Source: Theristus sp. LFF4_11
Lineage: Eukaryota > Nematoda > Chromadorea > Monhysterida > Xyalidae
Assembly: GCA_030248135.1 (NCBI GenBank)
Contig: JASANC010004302.1
Coordinates: forward strand, 1 to 64,000
Length of the DNA: 64,000 bases
Direction: 5' to 3'
This document shows positions 11,017-23,700 of this stretch, piece by piece. The notes beneath the pieces are model-generated. The model was not told the origin of the DNA, did not search any database, and was given only the letters and a program-made list of their open reading frames with translations. The position numbers were made by a program, and so were the translations under genes. Every line of letters starts with the position of its first letter. The stretch's first letter is position 1.

Positions 11017-12159
11017 TAACACGATGATAACTGTCATGTACAGTGAATCACCAATGTTCTGATAGGTTTTCTGACTATGCAACAACGCTGTTGCGTTTTG
11101 GCTATTTGCATATCAAATGTTACACATGTTTTCGTATCCGCAAATGAGTCAAGAAAGGTAAATAAAAACTTTGGATTGTTAAAAATCTTAATTTTTTTAA
11201 TTTGAAGTCTGACACTTACAACTACAACCAGTAGAAACTGGTTAAAAGTGAATTACGAATCGAAACACAGAAACAGGGGAATCGCATCACAGGAAACTTG
11301 AGCTCGTCAAACGTTAATAAAAATCGAAATTCGTTTCAATAAGAGCACAAAAGATGTAACTCATAATACAGCTTCAAACGTACAGCTTTACAGCTTCACT
11401 TTAGTAGCTGTTCTATTAGCATTAGCTAAAATGTCAATGAACCTAATTTTTATAAAAATTACTTGTTTGTAAATATCACTTTTATTGCTCAGAACACTGA
11501 ATCTGAAAACTGAAAATTCCTCCTAAGTTTTCTCCAGTAAACGAGGAGTCCATTGCGGTCCCACAGTACAGCCACATGGAATGAAATCTTGTAATTACGG
11601 ACCGAAGGAATATGTAATTCAGCACTCGGGCTACTTTATTTTGCTTTTGATTTTCATTTCACCTTAGTTACACGATATACGATTCTAATATAACGCGGCG
11701 ACATGTGCATCGTTTGTGTTTGTATTTGTTGTGGCTTTAATTGGGCATGTTTGACTGGATTTTCAGTTTTAATCCGACAAGGAAAAAGGCGCAGCCAATC
11801 AACCAATCACCCAAATAAACCGATCGGCAAGTCACGACAAATTAGTTTCGAAAGACATAAGATTACAAATCTGTAAAACAAAAAAGCGAACTCAATTGAT
11901 AAAACGTTGATATTGTGTAGAAGACGAAGTTCATATGACCATGCAGAATACGTGATGCCTGTTTGTAGTCAAGCTATAGCCAGCAGCGCCCTGAGGTTGT
12001 AGTCAAGCTATTTTCACCTGCGAGAGTTTTATGCTGCTTTCGACGGCGCGAAACTACTATATGTAGCTTCGTCCGTGTCTGTTTACTGTTTTATTGATAA
12101 ATGGAAATCGCAGAAACACCCAACACAACATTGCTTTTGTAGGTGTGTGTGTGTGTGGC

Positions 12160-12274
12160 GGAAATCTTGTGGACACATTGATTGTTATCAAACTCCGCCT
12201 CCACAGCAGTTCACGCACAGATTGCATGCAACAACCAATCAGCTAGTTGGATAATATGTTTTTGAGTTCGACTG
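12160..12274. mobile_element. Partial family A MITE upstream of CNRIP1
   Basis: Right half only: CTCCGCCTCCACAGCAG, CAACCAATCAGCTAG and terminal GAGTTCGACTG followed by TA. The coding start of CNRIP1 lies about 145 bp downstream, so the remnant may be in its promoter or 5' UTR. Confidence 0.7.
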
Positions 12275-12418
12275 TAGTTGGAAAAATTAATTGGATAAAC
12301 AGCAGAACTTTTTTTCAGATATCGCCAGCAATAAATCCATATTATACAAAAAAGAGTGGACAAATTTCCACGACGAACCACAAAAGCGTTCAGTGTAGCG
12401 GAGAATTTGCCAGAAAAA

Positions 12419-13669
12419 ATGTCCATGAAAACGCGTTCGTTCAACTTCGACGTGCGTCTGAGTTTCCGGGCGATCGAGTCGAGCAACAGCAATATGAACA
12501 ACAACAACAACAACAGCAACAGTGATCACGTGACGTACAAGCACGACGGCTCGCGGTTCACGACCGCCGCGAATACGCTCAAGTTTCGCGCAAACATCAA
12601 ATACCGCATTAGCATCGAAGTGACGCCCGCAACTGAGTTTTAGTTTGGTGGTTTGGTTTTTTCTTTTGTTGTGGTTTTGGTTTTTCTGTTTCCGGCGAAA
12701 TTCCAAAGAACAAGGGAACATCCTGTACACACACTGCAACCCCGGAATTGTTCACTTTGCATGAAAAATTATGCGTGAAAAAATTGAACCAAACGGATAT
12801 TCTTGTATGTGTATGCTTAGACAAGCGCTTTTTTAAAGCAAATGACGTCATTACAGTGCGACACGTTTGAATACACTTACAATACACCAAACTCATTGTT
12901 TGTCTTGCTGAATTTCTTTGTTTCTTTTTTGCACATAGTCACGTGAAAATCGGCGACTGCGCCCTGCCACTGCACAGTCGTAATCCGCTGTCCGGCGTCT
13001 ACACGACCGACTGGAATACGACGGGCATCGAGCCGACGCGAAAGGCGCACCGCCAGGACATTCGCTTCAGTTTGCAGGTTCGTTTGGCAGAGCTCCGACG
13101 ACCTCTGGCTCCGGAAGATGATTTTCTGAATCGGGCAGCCAATGTGTCACGGTATAAAAAAGGTGTCCGAAAAAGTGTCCGAAAAGGTGTTCAAACAGCG
13201 TCCGAAAAGGTGTCCAAAAAGCTGTTCGAAAAGGTGTCCGAAAGAGTGTCCGAAAAGGTGTTCAAAAGGCGCCCGAAAAGGTGTCCAAAAAGGTGTCCGA
13301 AAAGGTGTCCGATGTCTTGTTCGCCTTGGAGTGACGCGTCGCGCGGTGTTCCCGAAAGTAAGTGTCCCAAAGCACGCGAGTAGTGTGGTCGTTGCCACTT
13401 TTATCTCTGGGGACCACGCGAGACACGGACACCCAGGCGGACGGGACACCGGAAATCTTTTCGGACACCTTTTTTGATGAAGTTATTGAGAAAAACGCAG
13501 AGATTTCCTCCAGGGCCCCTGCGGTACACTGGAGCACATGCTACAGACCAAGTTCTACGATCGCGACTGTGCGCGTGCGAGTGTCGGCCAACGTCTGACG
13601 TGCGTCCTGTTGAAGTGCACAGCCGCAGGCGGTGGTCGGATATCGTTGACCAGTGTTCAGTACACGTGA
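12419..13669 (+). CDS. CNRIP1: CB1 cannabinoid receptor-interacting protein 1 (CNRIP1) orthologue
   Basis: In vertebrates CNRIP1 binds the CB1 receptor C-terminus and other membrane-traffic partners in the cytosol; its invertebrate role is unclear. Exons 12419-12642, 12939-13077 and 13514-13669 give 172 aa against 164 in human. Matches along the whole length: an N-terminal FDVRLSFRAIE strand, VTYKHDGSRF, KYRISIEVTP, then KIGDCALPL, GVYTTDWNTTGIEPT and RQDIRFSLQ, and QTKFYDRD near the end. A polyasparagine insert (about residues 26-34, NNNNNN) separates the first two strands. The first donor is ambiguous: GTTTGG after ...ATEF fits the family spacing better than GTTTTAG a few bases earlier. Intron 2 holds a family C element. 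Not in an operon with its neighbours. Confidence 0.82.
13154..13476. mobile_element. Family C inverted-repeat element with an expanded 12-bp terminal array
   Basis: The left side is about 13 tandem variants of AAAAGGTGTCCG (13154-13312). The right side ends in CGGACACCTTTTT. The middle has the family's ACTTTTATCTC and GGACCACGCG blocks. It lies in CNRIP1 intron 2. Other copies are at 15985, 58635, 59189, 62246, 63058 and 63738, with fragments at 57167 and 61413. Confidence 0.85.
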
Positions 13670-14714
13670 TCGTACAGTATGGCCGAATAAATCCGGCAGT
13701 CCTTGTATTCTCCATCACGTCCCCACTATTTCCTTCCTGATATAAAGCCACCTGACGTACCAATTCGCTACAATATTACTACTGACTACATATAGGCCCA
13801 AACTTACTAACTGTATTAATAATTGAATTTGCGATAATTTAGTAACTTAGTAATTTCCGAAGCGAGATCTGTTTAGCAGTTACGGTTTCTCAGTCAGTGG
13901 CGTTCGCCGATGGTCCTCCTTCATACATCTTTCTTCTCTATTTGATTCTTTCTTTTCTAATAACTTTCTCTGTCACCGAGAAATTTTACGGGTTCGGTTT
14001 TCCGATTCCTTATAAAAGCATAATAATTTTTAGTTGTTTCACATGATGAATCAAATGCCTGTCAGTTTTGTTTCACTGATATTCTGCCCTACGTCAAACC
14101 GTTTGATTTGCACCCTTGTGTTCTGACACAGTTTTTCACTCGCCTAGTTTTTCTGTTTGTGCTGTGTTGAAACGAATCACTGGAACTTACGGAAGAGGGT
14201 TCAGCAAAGCCTTTTATTTTGGTTTTTAAGTATTTTTGTGAATTTGTAAGGTTTTCAGCTTGCGTTATTCACATTGAGCAAGTGTTTTGTAAAAAAGGGA
14301 GGTGTACATGTATCACAAATTTCAGGTTTATTGTGTGATGTGTTTTAGGCACTCATTATGTTCATTATTTTGTAGCTTCTGATGTTCTTTGCCAAAGTTA
14401 TAATGTTGCTATTCACAGTCTGCCATACTGTTTTTCTTGCCTTTTTTAGAGCCTGTCAATTCTCGAAAACCGAATTTTTATCATCTTTCTTTATCATATT
14501 GCGCATAAATGAAAGCAGTTTCATGCTTGACGCGGGAATATTCAAAATTGGTGGAGTGATGCTGATTGCTCGGTACCATTTTGAATTGCCGCATCAAGCA
14601 TAAAACTAAGTTCCTTTCAACGTCTGTAACGTGCAAACGCACTGAGTCGCCAAGCCAAACGAAAAGACAACAACACACAAACTTTATTTCAATGGACCAA
14701 TTTCATCTTTCATC
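13670..14714. other. Region between the convergent CNRIP1 and GPCR genes
   Basis: Holds the 3' ends of two convergent genes. A family D element fragment starts about 4 bp past the CNRIP1 stop (13673-13720) and contains AATAAA at 13686-13691. No further exon recognised. Confidence 0.55.
13673..13720 (+). mobile_element. Family D element fragment at the CNRIP1 stop codon
   Basis: TACAGTATGGCCGAATAAAT followed by CCGGCAGTCCTTG matches the ends of the elements at 16783, 55554 and 59948. It includes an AATAAA hexamer in sense orientation to CNRIP1 and could serve as its polyadenylation signal (inference). Confidence 0.75.
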
Positions 14715-17700
14715 TTAAAATTGTCTGATACTCGCATTGCGATTCGGGAAACGTCGCGAATAATGCTGATAATGATGATTGTAGTTTGACCGTCGATTAT
14801 TCGTCGCCGATCTCGTCGACGAACTACGGTCTCTGAATTCTACGGTTTGTTGCACCATCAGGCGGCTAACGAGGTCGCCGTCGCTGTGCTTGAACGCGAA
14901 CTGATGCTGGTGATGCTTAGCGACGTAGCTCGAGTCGGTGTTGTAGCTGTCGCTGTTGTACGTCGCCGGTAGCACGCCCAACAACGCTGCATCGAACAGG
15001 TCCGTACCGTACAGTGCACTCGGTCTGAAGGAGTATCTAGAAATTACAACGAAATAAAGAAATGGCATTTTTTTGATGAGCTTATCAATCGATAAAAATG
15101 ATAATATATTGCAAAATCAAGTGCGAATCATCGTATCTAGCTTTAGCTTTGTTTAAATTTTTTACTTGTGCAACGCAACGCAACAATGAAATGTGATTGA
15201 CGGAACGTCATTACAGCGAATGAAGCTGTTTTATACAGACCACTAAACCAAAACACAAACAACTGGATGCACACAAAAGTCAACTAAAGTTGTAAGATGG
15301 TTCCCTACATTTCGGCAGCTAAAACGGACTAAATGGACTAAACTAACTAAAAACTGAAAAAAACTAAAACCAATAAAAGAACTGACCTGCTAGAGTCGCC
15401 GTGCAGCGGCGTTCCAAACGAGATGCGCATGAAATCGCGAAACTGACGCGTGAACAGAAAATAGACGACCGGATTCAGGAGCGAATTGACGTTGAACAGA
15501 AAATTCGAGACGTCAAGCATCAGAAAGAAGGTCGGCGGTTTGATTTTGTGCGCCGGGAGCCAGCGAATGATCAGGCCACCTGGATATAGGATAAAAAACA
15601 GTGCGTGAATTTCAGTGCGCACTTTCCATAAGAGCGATGTTTGCATTTTCATCAAGTCCTGATATTTGAGTGGACACATTTTCGATCTTGGCGTGTGATT
15701 ATTCCAATCTAAACTTGTACCCAATATACACAGACAGCAGACGAGCACCCATTTTTTCAACCGTTTTTCTGTCATACAGTAAAAACCTCAGATGTGTGGG
15801 CAAACAAAATTGTTATCAAAACATTTGTATTTTTGCAAATAATGCAAATGTGCGACCGACCAGTATGACAGAGAAAGAACAACAGAATGATCGTGATCAG
15901 CATCCAGGCGCTGCGGAGGTCGTGGCGGTGCGGTCGAATCTTGTGCTGTTTCGATTGCTCCTGAATATGCGGGTGTACGGTAAATAAAAGGTGTCCGTAC
16001 AGGTGTCCAGTGTCCTCTTCGCCTGGGTGTTCCGGAAAAGTCGCCCAAAACGCCGAGTCTGGTGTTTCCGCTTTTTTTATTTCGAGACGAAACGCGCGGG
16101 AAACCCAGGAGGACAGACACCGGACACCTTTTCTAACGTGGAACAGCGAGCAAATTTAGATGATCATTGTATTAAACGAAAGTGAACTGCCACGAAATAA
16201 TTCAGCACTTTAGTAACTCGTTTCACAGATATGGCCGCACCTGCAACGCCGGTTGTTTCGCGTATAACGCCACCAATATGCGTGTGTTCAGTAACGTTAA
16301 CACCACCAACGGAACACAATAGACGAGTATCGTGTAGAGAATGTTGTTGATCTGCAAAATACAATAATGTTGAAATCGAGAGAAAGGAATACAATAAAGG
16401 GAAACAGCACGACATCCCAATCCGTTGGCCAATTCTGGTGTTGTGTGTCTTGATTTAATCATCAAAACGACTTTCTGCAACCATTCAACAACAACAACAC
16501 ATCCCGATCGTATGACTTCATATTTAATTATCTAAAAATGCGGGAGACGCATATAAAAGGAGGAATATGGCCTTGTGTAAGCAGTGAAAGACTTGGCTCG
16601 ACAACGCTTTTCAAGTCTCTGATGTGGTACACACGGATACAAGTGCATAAGAGTCATATTTTTGCGCCGCGTTTGTTGTTTAAAAGCTTGCTGAAAAGCG
16701 TAAAACCTTTGAAGTTATCTAGATATTTTTCAATTGTCCTCTTCAGTTTAGTCTAAAATCACATCATGTGCGAAATTCTGTACAGCATGGCCGAATAAAT
16801 GAGGCAGTCCATCAAGGCGGCATTAGTCGCTGACTAGGAGTTGTCTTTTTCAAAAATGCCAACATAATTTTCAATCATGTGTGCAAGGGAGAAAGAATGA
16901 ACAGAATAATACGGATAATCCATTAGTTTAAAAAAACGCGTCAAATTTGGCATACAATTTGGTTTCTGAACTTCCTTTTCTTTCATTCAAAATTCGCGCG
17001 CTCCTTGCACCCTGAAAAAAACTGCCATGTTTAATCGGCTATACTGTAAATTCTGTGCAAAAAACAGAAACATCAGAGATTGCAAAACATTGCTGCATGT
17101 AGCTTTATCGTTGTTGCTGACGTACGCACCGCTGTGCATACAGCACCAGTGCAAAAAGTGTTGTCTTCCGTTGATTTTCACCCTTTTTACCAAACTCTTG
17201 TGACAGGATAAACCGGTGAGTCATTGCCACAGAAGGAGACCTTGCGTTCCCAATGCCTCTGCGATACACTTTGTGCAAACCAGTGTCAGCGATCTAAAGT
17301 CTGATCGTTATTTTAGTGGTTTTAGAGGTCGCTAAATGCTAGAAAAAATATATGTGAAAGTTTCATTTGTCTACGAGTACGAGGGTTGCCACTTGCAACC
17401 GAAATAAAAAATAAACGGCGCAAAAATATGACTCTTATGTACTTGTATCCGTGTGTACCACATCAGAGACTTGAAAAGCGTTGTCGAGCCAAGTCTTTCA
17501 CTGCTTACACAAGGCCATATTCCTCCTTTTATATGCGTCTCCCGCATTTTTAGATAATATTCTGACTTTTACATAAGCCCCAAAGGTCGGACTAAAATCA
17601 CAATACGTTGGTCACACATTCTTCTAAACCCCGGACAACTCAGGTTTTTTTATTTTTTCGTTTTTAGGCCAATTTCGTCTATGCTATTTTTACGGCCGAT

Positions 17701-20700
17701 TCGCCTAAAATCGTCACGATTCAGTACCTAGAATTGCTCACATAAGAAAACTGACTCAAAAGCCGTGATCGGCGCAATGAATTACCATGGAAAACACCGA
17801 TTTCTTGTTTTTCATTTCTGGGCCGGTTTCACTAAATTCCACGGCCGATTCGCCCGAAATCGTCACGATTCGGTATCTAGAGTTGCTCACATGAAAAAAC
17901 TAACACAACATCCGTGATCAGTGTATTTAATTACCATGGAAAACACCGTTTTTTTGTTTTTCATTTCTGGACCGATTTCGCCAATTTCGACGGCCGATTC
18001 GCCCGAAATCGTCACGATTCGGTATCTAGAGTTGCTCACATAAGAAAACTAACCCAAAATCCGTGATCAGTGCATTGAATTACCATGGAAAACGCCGTTT
18101 TCTTTTTTTTCATTTCTGGACCGATTTCGCTGAAGTCCACGGCCGATTCGCCCGAAATCGTCACGATTCGGTAACTAGAGTTGCTCACTTGAAAAAACTA
18201 ACACAAAATCCGTGATCAGCGCATTGAATTACCCTGGAAAACACCCTTTTCTTATTTTTCGTTTCTGGACCGATTTCGCCAATTTCCACGGCCGATTCGC
18301 CCGAAATCGTCACGGTTCAGCATCTAGAGTAGCTCACGTAAGAAAACTAACCAATATCCGTGATCACCGCATTGAATTACCCTGGAAAACATCTTTTTCT
18401 CGTTTTTCGTTTCCGGACCGATTTCGCCAATTTCCACGACCGATTCGCCCGAAATCGTCACGATTCAGCATCTAGAGTTGCTCACGTAAGAAAACTAACC
18501 CAATATCCGTGATCAGCGCATTGAATTACCCTGGAAAACATTTTTTCTTGTTTTTCGTTTCTGGACCGATTTCGCCGATTTCCTAGGCCGATTCGCCCGA
18601 AATCGTCACGATTCAGTATCTAGAGTTGCTCACGTAAGAAAACTAACCCAAAATCCGTGATCAGCGCATTGAATTACTCTGGAAAACACCCGTTTCTTGT
18701 TTTTCATTTCTGGACCGATTTCGCCAATTTCGACGGCCGATTCGCCCGAAATCGTCACGATTCGGTATCTAGAGTTGCTCACATAAGAAAACTAACCCAA
18801 AATCCGTGATCAGCGCATTGAATTACACTGGAAAACATAGTTTTCTTGTTTTTCATTTCTGGACCGATTTCGCCGATTTCCACGGCCGATTCGCCGGAAA
18901 TCGTCACGATTCAGCATCTAGAGTTGCTCACGTAAGAAAACTAACCCAAAATCCGTGATCAGCGCATTGAATTACTACGGACTAGACCTTTTTCCTATTT
19001 TTTTTGGTAGCTCAGACAAAATTTGTAAGAGTGAAAACTGATACTCAGTCAAAATGCTACGAACTTTCAAAAATGCACAATTTTAACTCAAAAAAGTGCC
19101 CGGGCAAAAAAATAAACTAAATTTTCAAAAAATACGGATGAAATTACCCTAGGAAACATTTTTGTTGAACTGTGAAAGTGTCCCAGCCAAAAATTGAAAG
19201 GGCGAACACTTAAAACCAGGTGAAAACCCTCCAAACAATTAAAAATGCCCAATTTTTTACCCAAAAACAGGGTCTGGGTAAAAAATTAAACCGATTTTCA
19301 AAATCTCCGGATGGAATTACCCCAGGGGACATTTTTGTTCGACTGTGAAAGTGTCGCAGGCAAAAATTTAAAGGGCGAACACATGTTGATTACATAGCTG
19401 AAAAAAAAATACAAAGGGAAAGAAGTAACACTGTTTTCAGAATAGGTTTTTCGTGTCTACAGCGTATGAAAAGTAGTCGGATAAAAAATTTTTCGCGGCT
19501 CCAAGCACAACTTTGGGTGTTCGTTTCGTGTGCACAGTGCCAAGTTTGTGGCTTATACTATGCTCGCTGGACGCAGCGAGCAAATTTGAAAAAAGCGCGC
19601 GAGGGGATAACGGCTCATATTATGCGTGATGCGCTGTCCGCTCGCTGGCGCTCGCTCGCGCATCCGCATGATAGTACATGTACAATGGAGGTGGTCCACT
19701 TCCTCTTTAACACAGGAAACTTAAAAAAAAATGCGAAAACCAATTTGATCCTATTTCATCTTGTCAAAAAGGCTTGGCTTAGAATGAGGATTAGATTAGG
19801 ATCGAGCATGCAGCCAATTAGTACCATACCCTAAACAAAACAGTACCATTCAGTACTGTCGCACAGTATCCACAAAAAAATCGGTTACCATCGAATAGAC
19901 CGGATGCCTCGCCAACGGTGTCACGGTGTTGATCGCAAAGGTCACATTGCGCACGACCGTCTCATTTCCATCGTCCGTGACGTTCTCGTGGATCGTCTCC
20001 TCGAGCATCTCCACCTCGAACAGTTTGCCGACGTTGACCAGCATCGCAGTGAGCGTGATCGCGCCGACGATACGCCATTCGCCGCTGACACGGCAGCAAC
20101 AACGGGCGGCTGGACTGGTGTGGCGACCGCTGCCTGTGACGAGCGGTAAAACATAGCTACGCGGTCACTAAATACTGCTTCATGAATGCCCCTTATGTCG
20201 GACAGACTGCAAAAGCCCCCGCCCACCTTGCGCCTGACAATTCGCCGGCAGCCGACTGAACGGATGACAGATGGCGCGGTGTCGTTCGATCGCAATCGCC
20301 GTGATCGTCCAGATCGACGCGATGTTCACGGTCAGTAGAATCGGGGCACCGATGCGCTCCACGTAGGCGGAGCTTGTCTTCGCCGACGCCCAGACGCTCG
20401 GCTGCGAGACGTACTTGTTCTGGAGGTACAGTATCCAGACGGGCACGTCGAGCACTGCACGACATACGAGAATGGTTGAATGTGGAAATCAAGATTTTCT
20501 AGGGTTGTCTTGTTTCAACGGAAGTACAGTCGAACTCTGAATTTTAGGCAATCAGCTGATTGGTTGGTGATCACGTGATGCATGCAGGCATTGCTGTAGG
20601 CGCGGAGTAGGCCTGCACAGAAAGCATGCGTCACGTGACCACCAACCGGCTGATTCCCTATAACGTATAGAGTTCGACTGTATATTGAGAAGCAGTTCGC

Positions 20701-23700
20701 GTTTCATGCACGTTTCATGCGCGTTTCATTTGAAGATGCTTGTTGAGTATTTATCGACTATTTTGGTTTCTGCGACTCGGTCAATGCGAGCACGAAATCA
20801 GTTTCATGCTTGGCGCTAGAATACAAAATTGGTTGCGTGATCCGTGTCCGTGTGATACGACTGAGTCACTTGAACCACTTTGAATTGCCGCGCGCCACTC
20901 ATGAGACCAATTTGCAGGCAACGCACTAAGCAACCCGTAAGATCAAGTATACAGAACTTTAACAAACGGGTTGCACAAATAGCACGAAATCATAACAAAA
21001 AGCAAAACGAACGAAAACCAACCGGCGATGCTTAGCAGATTCTGAAGCGCGTCAAAGATGCAGAGACCGGCCAGATACGGTAGCAGCCCGGAGTGCGACG
21101 GTCTCGGCACGCCGTCCTTCGTGTGACGCGTGTAGACGCACAGGAACAACATCAGACAGAACGAGTTTAATGCGATACCTGGAGAAAGAAATGAGTTATT
21201 AAAATGACCGTAAAGTTCCTCCCACCTATAAGACCCTCACCCAAAAGTGGGCGGAGTGTCACACGGCGGGAAACCAAAAAATTCAAAATTCTGACTTGGT
21301 CGAAATCCTACCCCGTTTATAAGGCCCGGAATTCCTAATCTTCTCTTCATAAGACCTCCTCCCACTTATAAGGTTGTCACATAAAAATCCAATTTTTTCA
21401 GAAATTTTTGATTTTCAAATTTATATAAGAGGCCTTCCCCCGAAAAATCGCCCCACAGTGGACAGTCTAGATTTTTGACTTGTCTCCGAATTGGCTCAAA
21501 TTTTAACACAGTTAAGTAAATTCATTTTGCAGGTCAAAAACGAATTTTCAGCCCAATCGGCCCAAAAACACGTCCGCTGTGGCCTTTTTAATGAGGTACC
21601 CTATTTTTGGAAGAGGTCATTTTTGGACCCCAATTTTAAGGCATGTTCGGAAAATTGTCACCAATGGCTAGTGGTTAAACGAATTTGGCTGAAATTTGAA
21701 TCGTACATTGGCAACATATTGGGCTAACTTCTGAGCCATAATTCGTCAAGAATGAATGTTGCACATGTTTGCTGCAGCTGTTTAAACATGATGCTTTTTG
21801 ACAAAATTCTCAAAATTCAAAATGCTCTGTAGGTGCGCCCAATGAATGAATTTGGCTGAATTTTTGCTTGAAGGTTTCTATTATACAGGGAAAACAGTGT
21901 ACAAAAATTTGGACCGGGGACCAGTTGCATTCTTGAGTAACAGCAGTTTTAAGTTGAACTCAGGAAGAAAAAGTGGTCATTTTCGAAAAAAACAGAAGTT
22001 TTTCGATTCGCTAGCCATTTATTTTGCATTTTTATCGCTCTAAACAAAGTAACAGAATGTTTTTCAACCTCCTAAACACGTTGCTGCAATTAGTTTTAAA
22101 ATTTAACGAATTTCAAGCATGATTAAACGGCTGAAATGGTCGTAAACCTCACCATTTTTGCACATTGAGAAATTTGAAACTGCTCTGTAGGTGCGCCCAA
22201 TGAATGAATTTGGCTGAATGTTTGCATGAAGATTTCTATTATACAGGGAAAACAGTGTACAAAAATTTGGACCGGGGACCAGTTGCATTCCTGAGTTACA
22301 GCAGTTTTAATTTGAACTCAGGAAGAAAAAGTGGTCACATTCGAAAAAAAACTGAAGTTTGTCGATTCGCTAGCCATTCATTTTGCATTATCGCTCTAAA
22401 CAAAGTAACAATATGTTTTTCAACCTCCGAAACACGTTGCTGCAATTAGTTTTAAAATTTAACAAATGTCAAGCATGATTAAACGGCTGAAATGGTCGTA
22501 AACCTCACCATTTTTGCATATTGAGAAATTTGAAACTGCTCTGTAGGTGCGCCCAATGAATGAATTTGGCTGAATTTTTGCATGAAGGTTTCTATTATAC
22601 AGGGAAAACAGTGTACAAAAATTTGGACCGGGGACCAGTTGCATTCCTGAGTTACAGCAGTTTTAAGTTGAACTCAGGAAGAAAAAGAAAAAAATGGTGA
22701 GGTTTACGACCATTTCAGCCGTTTAATCATGCTTGAAATTCATTAATATTTAAAACTAATTGCAGCAACGTATTTAGGAGGTTTAAAAACCTATTGTTAC
22801 TTTGTTTAGAGCGATAAAAATGCAAAATGAATGGCTAGCGAATCGAAAAACTTCAGTTTTTTTTTCGAAAATGACCACTTTTTCTTCCTGAGTTCAACTT
22901 AAAACTGCTGTAACTCAGGAATGCAACTGGTCCCCGGTCCAAATTTTTGTACACTGTTTTCCCTGTACAATAGGAACCTTCATGCAAACATTCAGCCAAA
23001 TTCATTCATTAGGCGCACCTACAGAGCAGTTTCAAATTTCTCAATATGCAAAAATGGTGAGGTTTACGACAATTTCAGCCGTTTAATCATGCTTGAAATT
23101 CGTTAAATTTTAAAACTAATTGCAGCAACGTGTTTATGAGGTTGAAAAACATATTGTTACTTTGTTTAGAGCGATAAAAATGCAAAATAAATGGCTAGCG
23201 AATCGAAAAACTTCAGTTTTTTTCGAAAATGACCACTTTTTCTTCCTGAGTTGAACTTAAAACTGCTGTAACTCAGGAATGCAACTGGTCCCCGGTCCAA
23301 ATTTTTGTACACTGTTTTCCCTGTATAATAGAAACCTTCATGCAAAAATTCAGCCAAATTCATTCATTGGGCGCACCTACAGAGCATTTTGAATTTTGAG
23401 AATTTTGTCAAAAAGCATCATGTTTAAACAGCTGCAGCAAACATGTGCAACATTCCTTCTTGACGAATTATAGCTCAGAAGTTAGCCCAATATGTTGCCA
23501 ATGTACGATTCAAATTTCAGCCAAATTCGTTTAACCACTAGCCAATGGTGGCAATTTTCCGAACATGCCTTAAAATTGGGGTCCAAAAATGACCTCCTCC
23601 AAAAATAGGGTACCTCATTAAAAAGGCCACAGCGGACGTGTTTTTGGGCCGATTGGGCTGAAAATTCGTTTTTGACCTGCAAAATGAATATACTTAACTG

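Larger units (their letters stand above)
9825..12418. other. Intergenic region between gene B and CNRIP1
   Basis: No coding exon seen. Contains an ATTG/GATT tetranucleotide run (9971-10031), a Tc1-type miniature element (10734-11016) and the right half of a family A element (about 12160-12274). The remainder is AT-rich unique-looking sequence. Confidence 0.5.

Noticed and set aside
13147..13449. Open frames with repeated RKGVRK / FGHLFG motifs in CNRIP1 intron 2
   Set aside because: Frames through the 12-bp family C array, on both strands, with no independent support.
17640..18990. Regular repeats reminiscent of a CRISPR array
   Set aside because: Whole 149-bp units are repeated without unique spacers, in an intron of an animal gene.
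19466..19834. A 122-codon plus-strand open frame with a Cys-containing N-terminus
   Set aside because: Lies in the GPCR intron next to the satellite, overlaps short palindromes (CTCGCTGGACGCAGCGAG) and resembles no known family.
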